From: Burkholderiales bacterium
GTDB lineage: Bacteria; Pseudomonadota; Gammaproteobacteria; Burkholderiales; Burkholderiaceae_C
Length of the DNA: 64,000 nucleotides
Direction of reading: 5' to 3'
NCBI GenBank assembly: GCA_017307865.1
Contig: JAFKGE010000034.1
Coordinates: 1 to 64,000 of the forward strand
Within the stretch, counting starts at the first letter, position 1. Each line of letters opens with the position of its first letter. A model generated the notes under the pieces. The model did not search any database and was not told where the DNA came from. It worked only from the letters and a program-made list of their open reading frames with translations. The translations under genes and the position numbers were made by a program. Positions 24,787 to 33,148 of the stretch are shown here, one piece after another.

Positions 24787-24876
24787 CACTACACGATTGG
24801 GAAATGCGCTCTGGACGCTAACAAGCTGAAAGATGCACCAAATGGAAAGGCCGCTACATGCGGCCTTTCGTCTTTT
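24787..24876 (+). ncRNA. tracrRNA of the type II-C CRISPR locus
   Basis: Divergent from cas9. The 5' part (24793-24814) is perfectly complementary to the repeat unit at 20263-20284. It is followed by CAAGCTGAAAGATGCACC, resembling the nexus segment of Neisseria meningitidis tracrRNA, and by a terminator stem AAAGGCCGC / GCGGCCTTT with CGTCTTTT. Start and end are inferred, not mapped. Length about 90 nt. It should pair with crRNA and recruit Cas9. Confidence 0.8.
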
Positions 24877-25116
24877 CGCGGCAGCTTCTCGTCTGGGCGG
24901 GTCCGCCGGTCACCAAGTCAACGGCTTGCGTTGCAAGCTTCCCGTGCGACACGCTCCTGCCGCTGTCGCGCCAAACCCCATTGTCGGTTGCAGCCAACAA
25001 AACGTCTCGTGCAGCGATTGAGAATGCTACAAAACAATACATTGGTAATAAGATTGCGGAGCGAATCTTGGCCGACGATTTCCGGTTCGGTGGCTTCGCA
25101 TGACGAGAGGTCGAAA
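24877..25116. other. intergenic region before the Bug-family gene
   Basis: 240 bp between the tracrRNA terminator and the solute-receptor gene. I see no gene, repeat copy or clear regulatory motif; the 3' half is AT-rich and probably holds the promoter of the next gene. Confidence 0.4.
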
Positions 25117-26127
25117 ATGAGACATGCACTGCGGATGCTGGCCTGCGGCGCCTCGCTGCTGGTGGCTGTGACGGCGGCCGTGGCCCAATCGGCGGCCTGG
25201 CCCGGCAAGCCGCTGACCCTGGTGGTGCCTTTTCCGGCCGGCGGCACCAGCGACGTCATGGGCCGCCTGGTGGCGACCGAGCTGGAAAAGGCACTGGGCC
25301 AGCCGATCAAGGTCGAGAACATCGGCGGCGGCGGCGGGGTGAAGGGCACGCTGGAGGCGCTCAAGCGGCCGGCCGACGGCTACACGCTGATCCAGTCGGG
25401 CATCGGCCAGAACGCGGTGGCGCACGCGCTGGATGCCAACGTGGGCTACGACTCGTCGCGCGATTTCATCCACCTCACGCAGGTGCACGAAGGGGCGAAC
25501 GTGCTGGTCGTCAAGCCCGACAGCCCCTACCGGAGCGTCCAGGAGCTGGTGGCGGCCGCCAAGACCGGCCCCGGCGTCACCTACGGCTACACGCCGGCGG
25601 CCTCGGGCCACATGGCGATGGAGCTGATGATCCAGATGCAGCGCACCTGCTTTGCGGTCGGCAAGGGCGAGAACCTGTGCACCGGCGGCAAGTTCAAGGG
25701 CGTGTCGTTCAGCGGCGGCAAGCCCCTGCTGGACGCGGCCCTCAAGGGCGGCGTCGACGCCATCTTCATCAACGTGGATGCCTCGCACCGGCTCATCAAG
25801 GACGGCAAGCTCAAGGCGCTGGCCGTCAGCAGCAAGGGCCGCAGCAACCTGCTGCCCGACGTGCCGACCATGTCCGAGGCCGGCTACCTCGGCTTCGAGG
25901 CCGTGTCCTGGTCCGGCATCTCGGTGGCCAAGGGCACGCCGCCGGCCGTCGTGGCGCGGCTGGAGACCGAACTGGCCAAGGTGATGGCCAGCGCGCCGGT
26001 CAAGAAGTACATGGAGCCCAACGGTTTCACCATTCCGGCGCAGGGCTCCAGCGTGTATTCGATCTACGTGTCGAAGGAAACCGACCGCTGGACGCGGCTG
26101 GTGCGCATCGCCGGCATCAAGCTTTGA
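25117..26127 (+). CDS. Bug/TctC-family periplasmic solute-binding protein
   Basis: 336 aa from ATG 25117 with GAGAGG upstream. Signal peptide MRHALRMLACGASLLVAVTAAVAQS is cleaved near residue 24. The mature part starts WPGKPLTLVVPFPAGGTSDVMGR, the Bug-family signature, and continues with ENIGGGGGVKGT and ILLVDAS-like segments. Such receptors bind carboxylates for tripartite tricarboxylate transport or signalling and are hugely amplified in Burkholderiales; no tctA/tctB neighbours here, so it is an orphan receptor. The ligand is not predictable. Confidence 0.88.
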   Translation: MRHALRMLACGASLLVAVTAAVAQSAAWPGKPLTLVVPFPAGGTSDVMGRLVATELEKALGQPIKVENIGGGGGVKGTLEALKRPADGYTLIQSGIGQNAVAHALDANVGYDSSRDFIHLTQVHEGANVLVVKPDSPYRSVQELVAAAKTGPGVTYGYTPAASGHMAMELMIQMQRTCFAVGKGENLCTGGKFKGVSFSGGKPLLDAALKGGVDAIFINVDASHRLIKDGKLKALAVSSKGRSNLLPDVPTMSEAGYLGFEAVSWSGISVAKGTPPAVVARLETELAKVMASAPVKKYMEPNGFTIPAQGSSVYSIYVSKETDRWTRLVRIAGIKL

Positions 26128-26143
26128 GGCGCGCCTGAGACGG

Positions 26144-27679
26144 TCAGCGCGCGGCGCCGTAGGCCTCGCGCAGTTCGCGCTTGAGCACCTTGCCGATGGC
26201 GCTGCGCGGCAGCTCGGCCACCAGGCGCAGGTCGGCCAGGCGCTGGGTCTTGCCGACGCGCTGGTTGGCCCAGTCCTTCAGCTCGGCGGCGGTCGCGTTG
26301 GCGCCGGCATTGGCCACGACAAAGGCCACCGGCGTTTCGCCCCACTGCGCGCTGGGCACGCCGACCACGGCCACGTCGTGCACGGCGGGGTGCCGGCGCA
26401 GCAGGGCTTCCAGGTCGCTGGGGTAGATGTTGAAGCCGCCGCTGATGATCATGTCCTTGCGGCGGTCGATCAGGGTCAGAAAGCCGTCGGCGTCGAAGCG
26501 CCCGACGTCGCCGGTGCGGATGAAGCGCTTGCCCGTGGCGTCGAACCACTCGGCCTCGCGCGTCTTCTCGGGCTGGCCGTGATAGCCGGTCATCATGCCG
26601 GCCGAGTGGCCCACCACCTCGCCCGCCTCGCCGGCCGGCAGCTCGTGCCCGGCCTCGTCGATCAGGCGGATGTCGCTGCCCACGGCCGGCTGGCCCACGG
26701 TGTGCAGCTTGTCGGGGTGACGGTGGGCGTCGAGGATGCAGGTGCCGCCGCCTTCGGTCATGCCGTAGAACTCGGTCAGGCCGCCTGGCCAGCGCGCCAG
26801 CACGTCGGCCTTGAGATCGGCGCGAAACGGCGCACTGGTGCAGAACTTGTTGCGAAACGCGCTCAGGTCGAACTGCCCGAATTGCGGCAGCGCCATGATG
26901 CGCTGGTATTGCACCGGCACCAGCATGGTGTGCGTGACGTGGTGGCGCTGCGCCAGCTGCAGGTAGTGCAGGGCGTCGAATTTCGGCATCAGCACCGCGC
27001 AGCCGCCGTAGGCCAGCGTGGGCACGAACACCACCAGCGTGGTGTTGGAGTACAGCGGCGTGGCCAGCAGCGTGGTGCCGTGCGGGCCGTAGTCGTAGGT
27101 GGCGCCGCGGCGGATGTGCGCCCAGCGCATGCCGTGCGACTGCACGATGCCCTTGGGTGTGCCGGTGGTGCCGCTGGAATAGATGATGTTGAAGGGCGTC
27201 TCGGGCATGATGGCGACCGGCTGCGGGTGCGTGCCGGCGGGCGCCAGCCAGTCCCCAAAGGCCCGGCCGGCGGCGGCGCCGTCCAGCGCGATGCGCGGCA
27301 GTGCCGGCTCGGGCGCGGGCAGGCGCAGCTCGGCGTCGGCGTCGACGAACAAGAGGCGCGCACCGGCGTCGCGCAGCATCGAGGCCAGGGCCTCGGCGGT
27401 GGCCGAGGGCGCCAGCGGCGCCACCGCCACGCCGGCGCGCAGCGCGCCCATGAACAGCGCCGCGTAGCGCACCGAAGGGCTGGCGCAGACGGCGATGCAC
27501 TGGCCGGGCTGCACGCCATCGCGTTGCAATGCGGCGGCGATGCGGTCCATCAGCGCGTCGAGCTCGGCGTAGCTGAGGGCTTCGTCCCCGCAGCGCAGGG
27601 CGGGGTGCTCGGGGCGCTGGCGTGCGTGCTCGGCGATCAGGTCGGGCAGGGTGTGAAAGGCGGTGTCGGAGGCGGTCAT
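26144..27679 (-). CDS. class I adenylate-forming acyl-CoA synthetase
   Basis: 511 aa. Core motifs: IIYSSGTTGTPKGIV (A3 P-loop), YGMTEGGG (A5), RTGDVGRFDADGFLTLIDRRKDMIISGG (A7-A8 hinge) and SAIGKVLKRELRE with the A10 lysine. It ligates a carboxylic acid to CoA via an acyl-AMP; substrate cannot be read from sequence. Its start overlaps the folA stop by 4 nt, so it is translated from the same mRNA as folA and the dehydrogenase genes upstream. Confidence 0.88.
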   Translation of the reverse strand: MTASDTAFHTLPDLIAEHARQRPEHPALRCGDEALSYAELDALMDRIAAALQRDGVQPGQCIAVCASPSVRYAALFMGALRAGVAVAPLAPSATAEALASMLRDAGARLLFVDADAELRLPAPEPALPRIALDGAAAGRAFGDWLAPAGTHPQPVAIMPETPFNIIYSSGTTGTPKGIVQSHGMRWAHIRRGATYDYGPHGTTLLATPLYSNTTLVVFVPTLAYGGCAVLMPKFDALHYLQLAQRHHVTHTMLVPVQYQRIMALPQFGQFDLSAFRNKFCTSAPFRADLKADVLARWPGGLTEFYGMTEGGGTCILDAHRHPDKLHTVGQPAVGSDIRLIDEAGHELPAGEAGEVVGHSAGMMTGYHGQPEKTREAEWFDATGKRFIRTGDVGRFDADGFLTLIDRRKDMIISGGFNIYPSDLEALLRRHPAVHDVAVVGVPSAQWGETPVAFVVANAGANATAAELKDWANQRVGKTQRLADLRLVAELPRSAIGKVLKRELREAYGAAR

Positions 27680-28212
27680 GGCTCGGTCGGCCGGTCGGGG
27701 TGTTCAGGTGATGGTGCGACCGCGCGCCGCCAGGTGACGAAGGCGCCGTGCAGTCCGGTGCTGGAGCTGAGCGGCTCGCGTGTCAGCTCGCGCCAGTCGG
27801 CGCCGATGGCGGGCGCGAAGGCGTCGCCGGCGATGTCGGCGTCGATCTCGGTCACCACCAGCTCGTCGGCCAGCGGCAGCGCCTGGGCGTAGATTTGCGC
27901 GCCGCCGATGATCCAGACCTGTGGCGAGTTCTCGCAAAGTTGTAGCGCTTCGTGCAGACTGGTCGCCGGCTCAAAGCCTGTTTCGTTCAAATCGGCCTGA
28001 CGCGTGAGGACGATGTTGCGCCGCCCGGGCAGGGGGCGAAAGCGCGGCGGGATCGAGTCCCAGGTCTTGCGCCCCATGATGACCGGGTGGCCCTGCGTGA
28101 CGCGCTTGAAGTGCGCCAGGTCTTCGGGCAGGTGCCAGGGCATCACGCCGTCCTTGCCGATGACGCCGCCGCGCGCCTGCGCCCAGATCAGGCCGATGCG
28201 CGGGCGCGTCAT
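27676..28212 (-). CDS. folA: dihydrofolate reductase
   Basis: 178 aa from ATG 28212. IGLIWAQARGGVIGKDGVMPWHLPEDLAHFKRVTQGHPVIMGRKTW contains the conserved W, acidic substrate-binding residue and GRKTW. LPGRRNIVLTR and WIIGGAQIYAQALPLADELVVTEI are the NADPH-binding parts. Reduces dihydrofolate to tetrahydrofolate, recycling the product of thymidylate synthase. Overlaps by 4 nt both the E1-beta gene upstream and the acyl-CoA synthetase downstream. thyA is on the same strand but separated from it by two dehydrogenase genes. Confidence 0.93.
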   Translation of the reverse strand: MTRPRIGLIWAQARGGVIGKDGVMPWHLPEDLAHFKRVTQGHPVIMGRKTWDSIPPRFRPLPGRRNIVLTRQADLNETGFEPATSLHEALQLCENSPQVWIIGGAQIYAQALPLADELVVTEIDADIAGDAFAPAIGADWRELTREPLSSSTGLHGAFVTWRRAVAPSPEHPDRPTEP

Positions 28213-29186
28213 GTGACCAGCTTGTGCGCCGCGGCGACGATGTGCGCGGCGCTGACGCGCGCCTCGGCCTCCAGCGTGGGCGCGTAGCCGACGGGGATGC
28301 GCGGCGCGCCCAGTCTGGCCACGCGCGCGCCGGTTTCCTCGGCCACCGTGGCGGCGATCTCGGCGCCGAAGCCGGCGGCGCGGATCGCCTCGTGCACCAC
28401 CAGCAGGCGGCCGGTCTTGGCCACACTGGCCAACACCGCGGCCTTGTCCCAGGGCCAGAGGGTGCGCAGGTCGATCAGCTCGACCTGCACGCCCTGCGCG
28501 GCAAGTTGTTCGGCGGCGTCCTGGCACGCCGTCATTTGGCGCGACCACGACACGATGGTCACGTCACGCCCTTCGCGCGCGATGCGCGCCTGGCCCAGCG
28601 GCACCACTTCACCCGGCACCACGTCGCCCGGCACGGCCCACAGCTCCTTGTGCTCCATGTAGACCACCGGGTCGCCCGAGGCCAGCGCGGCCAGCAGCAG
28701 GCCGTGGTTGTCGGCCGCCGTGGCGGGCGCGACGACGACCAGGCCGGGGATGTGGGCGAACCAGGCCTCCAGCGACTGGCTGTGCTGCGCCGCCGAGGCC
28801 GACCAGATGCCGATCGGCATGCGCAGCACCATCGGCACGCGGCCCTGGCCGCCGAACATGTAGCGGTTCTTGGCCGCCTGGTTGACCACCTCGTCGATGG
28901 CGCACAGGGCGAAGTCGACCACGCGCAGCTCGACCACCGGCGTGCAGCCGGCCAGCGCCATGCCGACGGCGGCGCCGACGATGGTGCTCTCTGAAATCGG
29001 CGTGTCGATGATGCGCTGCGGCCCGAAGCGCTGGGCCAGCGGCGCGCCGTCCGCGTCGCGGTACTGGCCGAACACGCCGCCGCGGCCCAGGTCTTCGCCG
29101 AGGGCGATGACGTGGGGGTTCTGTTCCATCGATTGCGACAAGGCCAGCGCTGCGGCCTGCGCGTAAGTCATCTGCACGGCGCTCAT
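28209..29186 (-). CDS. 2-oxo acid dehydrogenase E1 beta subunit (pyruvate/acetoin type)
   Basis: 325 aa from ATG 29186. ALGEDLGRGGVFGQYRDADG, DTPISESTIVGAAVGMALAG and ELRVVDFALCAIDEVVNQAAK are the usual E1-beta segments; the C-terminal transketolase domain contains LLVVHEAIRAAGFGAEIAA. Forms a heterotetramer with the E1-alpha encoded just upstream (4-nt overlap). No E2 or E3 gene is next to it, so it needs partners from elsewhere. Acetoin- or pyruvate-like substrates are the common choice. Confidence 0.85.
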   Translation of the reverse strand: MSAVQMTYAQAAALALSQSMEQNPHVIALGEDLGRGGVFGQYRDADGAPLAQRFGPQRIIDTPISESTIVGAAVGMALAGCTPVVELRVVDFALCAIDEVVNQAAKNRYMFGGQGRVPMVLRMPIGIWSASAAQHSQSLEAWFAHIPGLVVVAPATAADNHGLLLAALASGDPVVYMEHKELWAVPGDVVPGEVVPLGQARIAREGRDVTIVSWSRQMTACQDAAEQLAAQGVQVELIDLRTLWPWDKAAVLASVAKTGRLLVVHEAIRAAGFGAEIAATVAEETGARVARLGAPRIPVGYAPTLEAEARVSAAHIVAAAHKLVT

Positions 29187-30184
29187 GCCCACACTCCCTC
29201 ACCCACGTTCTGGATGTCGGTGTAGGCCGCGCTCTTGTCCGGCAAGGGCGCGGCCGTGGCCGTGGCCACGGCGGCGTCGATCTCGGCTTGGGCCGCGCGC
29301 TCGATCTGTTCGACCTGCGCGACGTGGCCTTGTTCGACTAGGCGCGCGCGCGTGCGCGCCAAGCCGTCGCGGGCCAGGGCGGCGGCCACGGCCTCGGGGT
29401 CGCGGTACAGGCCTGGATCGACCGACACGTGGCCCTTGTGCCGATCCGTCAGCGCGTGCAGCAGGCGCGGGCCGTGGCCGGCGCGGATGTCGGCAATCAG
29501 CGCGCCGGCGGCCTCGCTCACGGCCTGCACGTCGGTGCCGTCGACCTGCACGGCCGCGATGCCCATGGCGGCGGCGCGTGCGCTGGCGCCGGGGCCGGCC
29601 GTCATGGCGGCGCTTTCGGTGGTGGCCGAGATGCGGTTGTCCTCGCACACGAACAGCACCGGCAGCTGGTAGACCACGGCCCAGTTCAGCGCCTCCATGA
29701 AGGGGCCGCGGTTGATGGCGCCGTCGCCGAAGAAGCAGACGGCGATGGCGTCCTGGCCGCGAATCTTCAGCCCCTGCGCCGCGCCCACGGCGATCGGCAG
29801 GCCGGCCGCCACCACGCCGTTGGCGCCCAGCATGCCGACGGAAAAGTCGGCGATGTGCATCGAGCCGCCCTTGCCGCCGTTGTAGCCGCTGGCGCGGCCG
29901 AACAGCTCGCACATCATCCGGGTCGGGTCGGCCCCCTTGGCCAGCGTGTGGCCGTGGCCGCGGTGGGTGCTGGTCAGCAGATCGGCGGGCGTGAGGTGCG
30001 CGCACACGCCGGCGGCCACGGCCTCTTGCCCGGTGGACAGGTGCAGCGGGCCGCGCACCAGCGCGGGCGTGCTGGAGGCCTCCTTGCCCCAGGCCGCCAC
30101 GCCGCCCTGGCTGGCGACTTCGGCCGCGTCCTCGAAGGCGCGGATGCGCACCATGGTGCGGTACAGGGAAAGCAGTTCAGTCAT
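29183..30184 (-). CDS. 2-oxo acid dehydrogenase E1 alpha subunit (pyruvate/acetoin type)
   Basis: 333 aa. The thiamine-diphosphate motif is FFGDGAINRGPFMEALNWA; earlier SMHIADFSVGMLGANGVV and GQEAVAAGVCAHL fit E1-alpha. STSTHRGHGHTLAKG carries conserved His residues, and TDRHKGHVSVDPGLYR is the phosphorylation-loop equivalent. Co-translated with E1-beta. A copy of the dispersed repeat lies between it and thyA. Confidence 0.87.
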   Translation of the reverse strand: MTELLSLYRTMVRIRAFEDAAEVASQGGVAAWGKEASSTPALVRGPLHLSTGQEAVAAGVCAHLTPADLLTSTHRGHGHTLAKGADPTRMMCELFGRASGYNGGKGGSMHIADFSVGMLGANGVVAAGLPIAVGAAQGLKIRGQDAIAVCFFGDGAINRGPFMEALNWAVVYQLPVLFVCEDNRISATTESAAMTAGPGASARAAAMGIAAVQVDGTDVQAVSEAAGALIADIRAGHGPRLLHALTDRHKGHVSVDPGLYRDPEAVAAALARDGLARTRARLVEQGHVAQVEQIERAAQAEIDAAVATATAAPLPDKSAAYTDIQNVGEGVWA

Positions 30185-30190
30185 TCGGTT

Positions 30191-30252
30191 GATTCAAAGT
30201 TGATAGCTGCTTGCGCTTGATGGACAAGGGCTGCAGGACGATTCGATCAAAA
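30191..30252 (+). repeat. dispersed AGCTGCT repeat, copy A
   Basis: Intergenic between thyA and E1-alpha. Matches the family pattern TGATAGCTGCTtGCGCTTGA, 5-10 variable bases, AAGGGCtGcAGGaCGATT, ending in TCAAAA. Shared with copies B-F. Size about 55-60 bp. Possibly a REP/MITE-like element. Confidence 0.65.
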
Positions 30253-30253
30253 T

Positions 30254-31066
30254 TCACACCGCTACCGGCGCCTTGATCGCCGGGTGGTGCCGGTAGTTCA
30301 GCACCTCGAAGTCCTCGTACTCGTAGTCGAAGATCGAGGGCGGGCGGCGCTTGATGTGCAGCTGCGGCGGGGGGTAGGGCGCACGACTCAGCTGCTCGCG
30401 CACCTGCGCCTCGTGGTTGCTGTAGATATGGCAGTCGCCGCCGGTCCAGATGAAGTCGCCCACCCGCAGCTCGCACTGCTGCGCCAGCATGTGCGTCAGC
30501 AGCGCGTAGCTGGCGATGTTGAAGGGCACGCCCAGAAAGATGTCGGCGCTGCGCTGGTAGAGCTGGCAGGACAGGCGACCCTCGGCGACGTAGAACTGGA
30601 AGAAGGCGTGGCAGGGCGCCAGCGCCATCTTGGGCAGCTCGGCCACGTTCCAGGCGCTGACGATGATGCGGCGGCTGTCCGGGTTGCTCTTAAGCTGCTG
30701 CACCACCTGCGCGATCTGGTCGATGTGGCCGCCGTCGGGCGTCGGCCAACTGCGCCACTGCACGCCGTACACCGGGCCCAGGTCGCCGTCGGGCTTGGCC
30801 CACTCGTCCCAGATCGTCACGCCGCGCTCCTGCAGCCAGCGCGCGTTGCCGTCGCCGCGCAGAAACCACAGCAGCTCGTAAATGATGCTTTTCAGGTGCA
30901 CCTTCTTGGTGGTCACCAGCGGAAAGCCCTGCGACAGGTCAAAGCGCATCTGGTGCCCAAACACGCTTTTGGTGCCGGTGCCCGTGCGGTCGGCCTTGAA
31001 CACGCCGTGCGCCTGCACGTGGCGCATCAGGTCTTCGTAGGGGTGGGGGATGGATGCGGCCGTCAT
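30254..31066 (-). CDS. thyA: thymidylate synthase
   Basis: 270 aa, normal length (E. coli ThyA 264). Contains [19 protein letters not shown], the catalytic cysteine in [41 protein letters not shown] and [12 protein letters not shown]. Methylates dUMP to dTMP with methylene-tetrahydrofolate. The usual partner folA lies two genes downstream, on the same strand. Confidence 0.95.
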   Translation of the reverse strand: MTAASIPHPYEDLMRHVQAHGVFKADRTGTGTKSVFGHQMRFDLSQGFPLVTTKKVHLKSIIYELLWFLRGDGNARWLQERGVTIWDEWAKPDGDLGPVYGVQWRSWPTPDGGHIDQIAQVVQQLKSNPDSRRIIVSAWNVAELPKMALAPCHAFFQFYVAEGRLSCQLYQRSADIFLGVPFNIASYALLTHMLAQQCELRVGDFIWTGGDCHIYSNHEAQVREQLSRAPYPPPQLHIKRRPPSIFDYEYEDFEVLNYRHHPAIKAPVAV

Positions 31067-31085
31067 GGCGGCTGATTTTCACCCA

Positions 31086-31361
31086 TCAGGGTGGCCATTG
31101 CCGTCGCGTATGCACCAGGGCCAGCAACCAGACGGTGTCGTCGTGCACCTCGTACACCAGCCGATAGCTTTCGTGGGCGACCAGCTCGCGCGTACCCGGG
31201 ACCTGGCCCGTGCGGCCCAGCAGCGGGTGTTGCGCCAGACGGCCGGCCGCCGCCGCGAACAGCTCGTCCATCCGGATGGCGGCGAGCGGGTTGTCCTGGC
31301 CGATGAACTCGAAGATGCGGGCGCGATCCTGCTCGGCGCCCGAGGTCCAGAAGACCTTCAC
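31086..31361 (-). CDS. ParE/RelE-family toxin
   Basis: 91 aa. VFWTSGAEQDRARIFEFIGQDNPLAAIRM...HPLLGRTGQVPGTRELVAHESYRLVYEVHDDTVWLLALVHTRRQWP is a full ParE-type sequence. Starts 12 bp after the antitoxin gene. Likely a stabilisation or stress toxin (gyrase poison or ribonuclease). Confidence 0.88.
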   Translation of the reverse strand: MKVFWTSGAEQDRARIFEFIGQDNPLAAIRMDELFAAAAGRLAQHPLLGRTGQVPGTRELVAHESYRLVYEVHDDTVWLLALVHTRRQWPP

Positions 31362-31373
31362 GAATTCGCGCGT

Positions 31374-31652
31374 TCAGCCTTGACCCGCCGTGTGGGCGCG
31401 GCGGGCGGCAAAGCGGGTCTCGACCTCGTCCGCGCTGGCGTAATCACCCGCCTCGACCTGCTGGCGCGCCCGAGCGACCTTGGCCTGCAGGAAGGCGTCG
31501 TAGCCTCGTGCGTCGCGCTGGTGTCGAATGAAGTCGCGCATCAGTTCGCGCAGGATTTGCGACGCGGGCCGGTGGCTGGCCTGGGCCTCGGCCATGAAGG
31601 CGTCGCGCAGCTCGGCTTCGAGCTTCATCGTGAACATGGCTTCCTTGGACAT
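31374..31652 (-). CDS. ribbon-helix-helix-type antitoxin
   Basis: 92 aa from ATG 31652. MSKEAMFTMKLEAELRDAFM (strand then helix) and ASHRPASQILRELMRDFIRHQR fit a ParD/RHH DNA-binding N-terminus. The C-terminal half, with Glu/Ala-rich ARQQVEAGDYASADEVETRFAARR, should wrap the toxin. First gene of a two-gene toxin-antitoxin operon. Confidence 0.82.
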   Translation of the reverse strand: MSKEAMFTMKLEAELRDAFMAEAQASHRPASQILRELMRDFIRHQRDARGYDAFLQAKVARARQQVEAGDYASADEVETRFAARRAHTAGQG

Positions 31653-31731
31653 GAGCGGCTCTTTTGAAGATATATCGACGAAGTATAGGCGTCGTTGGTA
31701 CTTCGACCCGAGCGGGCGGCAGGCGTGCCCT

Positions 31732-32166
31732 TCAGCCCGCCGGCGCCGGCTCCACCGCCCGCCGCAGCCAGTCGGGCAGGGGCGCGGACTTGTGCGCCGC
31801 CATGTCGACCCACACGATGGTGGCGCCGCCACTGGCGTACACGGTGCCGGGGTCGTCGGTGCGCTCCATCGTGGCCCAGGTGTCGAAGGAGCTGCGGCCG
31901 GGGTTGCTGGCGAAGGTCTTGATGCGCACCTCGCCGGGGTATTCGAACTGGCGGATGAAGTTGCAGAAGGCGTTGACGATGACGATGGCCTCGCCGCCGG
32001 GCCGCGGCGCCAGGCCCATGGCGTTGACCCATTCGATGCGCGCCGTCTCCATGTAGCGGAAGTAGACCGTGTTGTTGATGTGGCCCATGGCGTCCATGTC
32101 GCCCCAGCGGATGGGGATGAGCATCTCGTGGACGAGCTTTTTCTGTTCGGGAAGGTCGATCTTCAT
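31732..32166 (-). CDS. hot-dog-fold acyl-CoA thioesterase (YbgC/4HBT-like)
   Basis: 144 aa. IRWGDMDAMGHINNTVYFRYMETARIEWV has the catalytic Asp and the HINN motif of the 4-hydroxybenzoyl-CoA thioesterase family. Hydrolyses acyl-CoA thioesters. It follows a short-chain dehydrogenase on the same strand, suggesting fatty or aromatic acyl-CoA metabolism. Confidence 0.85.
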   Translation of the reverse strand: MKIDLPEQKKLVHEMLIPIRWGDMDAMGHINNTVYFRYMETARIEWVNAMGLAPRPGGEAIVIVNAFCNFIRQFEYPGEVRIKTFASNPGRSSFDTWATMERTDDPGTVYASGGATIVWVDMAAHKSAPLPDWLRRAVEPAPAG

Positions 32167-32238
32167 CAGGGATTGTTGTTGGACGATGCTATTGAAATGA
32201 TTGCTGTCGGCGATTGCTGGACGGGCTCTGGCGCCCCA

Positions 32239-33021
32239 TCAGACCGCAAAGCCGTCGTCGGCGCTGATGATGGCGCCGTTGACGAAGTGGCTCTGGTCGG
32301 AGGCCAGCATCATCAACACCGCGTCCAGGTCGGCGGGCGTGCCCACGCGCCGGCGCGGCAGCATGCCGATCAGCTTGCGGCCGGCCTCGGTCTGCCAGTG
32401 GTGGCGGTTCAGTTCGGTGTCGATGTAGCCGGGGCAGATGGCGTTGACGTTGATGCCGTGGCGCCCCCATTCCAGCGCCATCGCCTTGGTCATCTGGATC
32501 ACGGCGGCCTTGCTCATGCAGTACACGCCGATCTTGGGCAGCACCTTCAGCCCGGCCAGGGACGCGATGTTGATGATGCGCCCGCCGGTAAAGCTGCCCG
32601 GCGCCGCGCCGCGGGCGCGCGCCAGCATGCGCTTGCCCACCTCCTGCGCGACGAAGAAGGCGCCGCGCACGTTGGTGTGGAAGACGTGGTCGTAGTCGTC
32701 CTCGCTCACGTCCTGCAGGCGCTGGGTGGTGGACACGCCCGAGTTGTTGACCAGGATGTCGATCGAGCCCATCTCGGTCTCGGCGTGCGCCACGGCGGCC
32801 TTGATGGACTGCACCTCGGTCACGTCGCATTCCACCACGTGGGCGTCGCCGCCCTCGCCCTCGATGCGCGCGCGCAGGTTCTTGAGTTGATCCAGCCGCC
32901 GGCTGGCCAGCACCACGCCGGCGCCGGCACGCGCCAGGGTGCGCGCGAACTGCGCGCCCAGGCCGCTGGAGGCGCCGGTGACGAGGGCCACGCGGCCCGA
33001 CAGGTCGATGTGATAGCTCAT
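32239..33021 (-). CDS. short-chain dehydrogenase/reductase
   Basis: 260 aa from ATG 33021. TGASSGLGAQFA (cofactor loop), VNNSGVS, active-site Ser and Y-C-M-S-K (IGVYCMSKAAV), then ICPGYIDTELNR. NAD(P)H-dependent oxidoreductase, often 3-ketoacyl-type; substrate unknown. Divergent from the ETF-quinone oxidoreductase gene, and upstream of the thioesterase. Confidence 0.88.
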   Translation of the reverse strand: MSYHIDLSGRVALVTGASSGLGAQFARTLARAGAGVVLASRRLDQLKNLRARIEGEGGDAHVVECDVTEVQSIKAAVAHAETEMGSIDILVNNSGVSTTQRLQDVSEDDYDHVFHTNVRGAFFVAQEVGKRMLARARGAAPGSFTGGRIINIASLAGLKVLPKIGVYCMSKAAVIQMTKAMALEWGRHGINVNAICPGYIDTELNRHHWQTEAGRKLIGMLPRRRVGTPADLDAVLMMLASDQSHFVNGAIISADDGFAV

Positions 33022-33148
33022 GAGCCTGGCTCCCGAAACGGGGCGCTCGAGGCGCCCGCGGCGATGCATAGAATCGATGGACGGGCCGGCGCGCGCTGGG
33101 CGCTTCGGCTGGTCTCCTGGTTCCCATTATTTCAAACGCGAGTCTTCC

